DNA of 64,000 nucleotides from JAWPMT01 sp965229785 (GTDB lineage Bacteria; Bacteroidota; Bacteroidia; Cytophagales; Cyclobacteriaceae). A program made the position numbers and the translations under genes. Shown here piece after piece: positions 62,082 through 64,000 of the stretch (position 1 is its first letter; the number at the start of each line of letters is the position of its first letter). The notes under the pieces are model-generated. The model was given only the letters and a program-made list of their open reading frames with translations, was not told the origin of the DNA and did not search any database. The stretch spans positions 2,046,001 to 2,110,000 of the forward strand of contig CBDDJS010000001.1 of the NCBI GenBank assembly GCA_965229785.1, written 5' to 3'.

Positions 62082-63917
62082 ATGGATAAAAACCAGATTA
62101 CAGGTTTAGTTCTGATGTTGGTCCTCGTGACCGTGTATTTTCAGTTTTTCGCGCCTGACCCGCCCGAGATCACTCCTGAAACTGATGAATTTGCTCAGAT
62201 CGACTCAACGTCTAACAGTTCTCCTTTTACAGAACGACCGCAAGTAGTGGCCGAGGCAATCAGTGATTCTGCAGCTCAGGCATTGAGCATCCTAAAATAC
62301 GGATCGTTCTCCTCTAATGCTTCGGAAGCCGAGAAAAATACCATGGAAGTTAGCACTTCAAAACTAAAAGTGCTCTTTTCCTCAAAAGGTGGATTCCCCA
62401 AGCAGGTCGTATTGAATGACTACACTTCGTATGACGGCAGTCCGCTTACCCTGATGGTCGCTGACAGATCGATCCTGGATATCAGTTTTGACCATCTGGG
62501 CAAGAACATAAACCTTAGGGATCTTCATTTCGACATGGAGACGCTTTCGATGAACGATAGCACGATCATGACCGCCACCATGACCACAGATGATGGCAGA
62601 TCCCTTCAACAGATCTACACCCTATATGAGGACAAGTATGAAATGGGTTATCAGATCGTTTCAAAAGGCTTTGAAAAGCTTATTGATGCAAAGGACTTGT
62701 TGATGACATGGAATCATCCTGCCAACAGAATCGAACCTCATCTGAAAGATCCGCGTCAAAGATCAACCGTCCGGTATTTTATTCCTGAAGCTGGTGTTGA
62801 TTACCTAAGCAATACTTCTCTGAGTTTTGAAGAGGAAACGCTCGAGCAAAAAGTTACCTGGATCGCTTTCAAGCAGAAGTACTTCACTTCAGCGATCCTT
62901 GCTGAAAATAACTTCTCAAGAGCTTATGTTACCCTTGACACGAACGAGGCCGACACGACAACCGTAAAATACATGACGCTTTCCGCAGATATACCCTTTA
63001 CGGGACTAGCGAGCGGAGCTTCAAAATTCAAACTTTACTTCGGCCCTAATCTTTATGATGAACTGGATGCTTTTGGTGAAGGATTCAACGAAAACCTGAA
63101 CCTGGGATGGGCCATACTTTCGGTGGTCAATAAATACCTGATTCTTCCTATTTGGGATTTACTGGAGACATTTATTCCGGGATATGGCCTTTTGATCATC
63201 ATTCTGGTTTTGATCATTCGTCTTCTCCTTTCGCCACTGACTTACAAGTCGCACATTTCCATGGCGAAAATGCGTGTATTGAAACCTGAACTGGATGAGA
63301 TCAAGGAAAAGCATGGAGATAACATGCAGGAGGCACAGAAAGATCAAATGGCCTTGTATCAGAAAGTGGGCATTAACCCGATCAGTGGTTGTATCCCCAT
63401 GTTGCTACAGTTCCCGATCCTGGTCGCCTTGTTCTATTATATTCCTAATGCCATCGAATTGCGTCAGGTGAGCCTGTTGTGGGCCGAAGACCTTTCCACT
63501 TTCGACTCCATTGTTGATTTCGGATTCGAAATTCCTTTTTATGGTGATCATATCAGTCTTTTCACGATCCTGATGTGTGTCTCCATGCTGTTCTTCACCT
63601 TCTTTAATAGCCAGACTACTACCGTTCAGGGGCCAATGAAGTCCTTACAGTATATCATGCCGGTTATGTTGTTGTTTTTCTTCAACTCCTATGCAGCAGG
63701 GTTGACTTACTATTATTTCATCAGTAACCTGGTTTCACTGGGACAAATATTCTTGTTCAAGCGCTTTATCGATGAAGATAAGATCAAACAAACATTGGAA
63801 GAGAACAAGAAGAAGAATGCGAACAAGAAAAAATCAAAATTCCAAACAAGACTGGAAGAAGCGATGAAAGCCAACGAAGAAGCACAGAAACAGAAAAAAC
63901 AAAAGAAGAAGAAATAA
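62082..63917 (+). CDS. yidC: Membrane protein insertase YidC
   Basis: A 611-residue Oxa1/YidC/Alb3 insertase. An N-terminal TM helix (about 6-24) is followed by a large periplasmic beta domain (about 60-340). The conserved insertase core (about 350-560) has SHISMAKMRVLKPELDEIKEKHGD, YQKVGINPISGCIPMLLQFP and YFISNLVSLGQ. The C-terminus is a Lys-rich tail (KKKNANKKKSKFQTR..., QKQKKQKKKK) that can contact the ribosome. It inserts membrane proteins alone or with SecYEG. It probably shares a transcript with pyrG. Confidence 0.97.
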   Translation: MDKNQITGLVLMLVLVTVYFQFFAPDPPEITPETDEFAQIDSTSNSSPFTERPQVVAEAISDSAAQALSILKYGSFSSNASEAEKNTMEVSTSKLKVLFSSKGGFPKQVVLNDYTSYDGSPLTLMVADRSILDISFDHLGKNINLRDLHFDMETLSMNDSTIMTATMTTDDGRSLQQIYTLYEDKYEMGYQIVSKGFEKLIDAKDLLMTWNHPANRIEPHLKDPRQRSTVRYFIPEAGVDYLSNTSLSFEEETLEQKVTWIAFKQKYFTSAILAENNFSRAYVTLDTNEADTTTVKYMTLSADIPFTGLASGASKFKLYFGPNLYDELDAFGEGFNENLNLGWAILSVVNKYLILPIWDLLETFIPGYGLLIIILVLIIRLLLSPLTYKSHISMAKMRVLKPELDEIKEKHGDNMQEAQKDQMALYQKVGINPISGCIPMLLQFPILVALFYYIPNAIELRQVSLLWAEDLSTFDSIVDFGFEIPFYGDHISLFTILMCVSMLFFTFFNSQTTTVQGPMKSLQYIMPVMLLFFFNSYAAGLTYYYFISNLVSLGQIFLFKRFIDEDKIKQTLEENKKKNANKKKSKFQTRLEEAMKANEEAQKQKKQKKKK

Positions 63918-64000
63918 ATATCCACACAGTAATTCACATTTCTGAAGGACTGAAAAAGCACTTTACATCGCACAAATAATACCATTGGGCTTACTTAAAA

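Overview
The window looks like a 64 kb piece of chromosome from a marine-type Bacteroidota, most likely class Cytophagia. The evidence is gene content and signals. It carries an alternative complex III (act) plus aa3 oxidase cluster with DUF420 and DUF983 genes. It has CarboxypepD_reg/TonB-plug proteins, DUF5687 with its ABC ATPase, a DPE2-type MalQ with two CBM20 modules, LytTR/LytS signalling and an OmpL47-repeat protein. Start codons lack strong Shine-Dalgarno sites, and several intergenic regions carry the Bacteroidota -7 element TAnnTTTG. I see no rRNA, tRNA, CRISPR array, insertion sequence or phage gene, so this reads as ordinary core chromosome.

Layout. 0-6 kb: FtsX-type permease, fatty-acyl-CoA ligase, a plug-only surface protein and a small lipoprotein. 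6-15 kb: sugar and carbon metabolism (MalQ, an MFS sugar transporter, class II fructose-bisphosphate aldolase, a GH13 enzyme, 3-hydroxybutyryl-CoA dehydrogenase), then a voltage-gated cation channel. 15-27 kb: accessory and envelope genes (serine hydrolase, DUF5687 ABC exporter, alpha/beta hydrolase, a LytS/LytTR operon, a pentapeptide-repeat protein with an unusual structured upstream region, a D15-type barrel). 27-43.5 kb: one long minus-strand respiratory operon running actABCDEF, coxB, coxA, ctaA, ctaB, two subunit III genes, subunit IV, a Sco-like gene, DUF420, a small CxxC protein and DUF983. It encodes a quinol:cytochrome c oxidoreductase/oxidase supercomplex and its assembly factors. 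43.8-50.7 kb: a secreted TPR-CHAT protein, an OmpL47-repeat protein, a lipoprotein and a second serine hydrolase. 50.7-54.4 kb: serine biosynthesis, with a SerB-SerA fusion, a YtxJ-like protein and SerC. 54.6-64 kb: universal stress protein, MarR regulator and amidohydrolase, an ECF sigma operon, then pyrG and yidC.

The least explained signals are non-coding. On the minus strand between ytxJ and serC there is a roughly 180-nt element with an exact TAnnTTTG box, a two-part long-range closing stem and a terminal U-run. This is the architecture of a 6S-like RNA. A second minus-strand structured transcript of three hairpins, the last a strong intrinsic terminator, lies upstream of the pentapeptide gene and may be an attenuator or a small RNA. 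A perfect 23-bp palindrome upstream of the respiratory operon looks like a repressor operator. Protein-level points of interest are the SerB-SerA fusion, the cysteine-less YtxJ-like protein, the EGWND selectivity filter of the channel, the hexaheme ActA, the Sco-like protein without copper ligands and the secreted CHAT protein.
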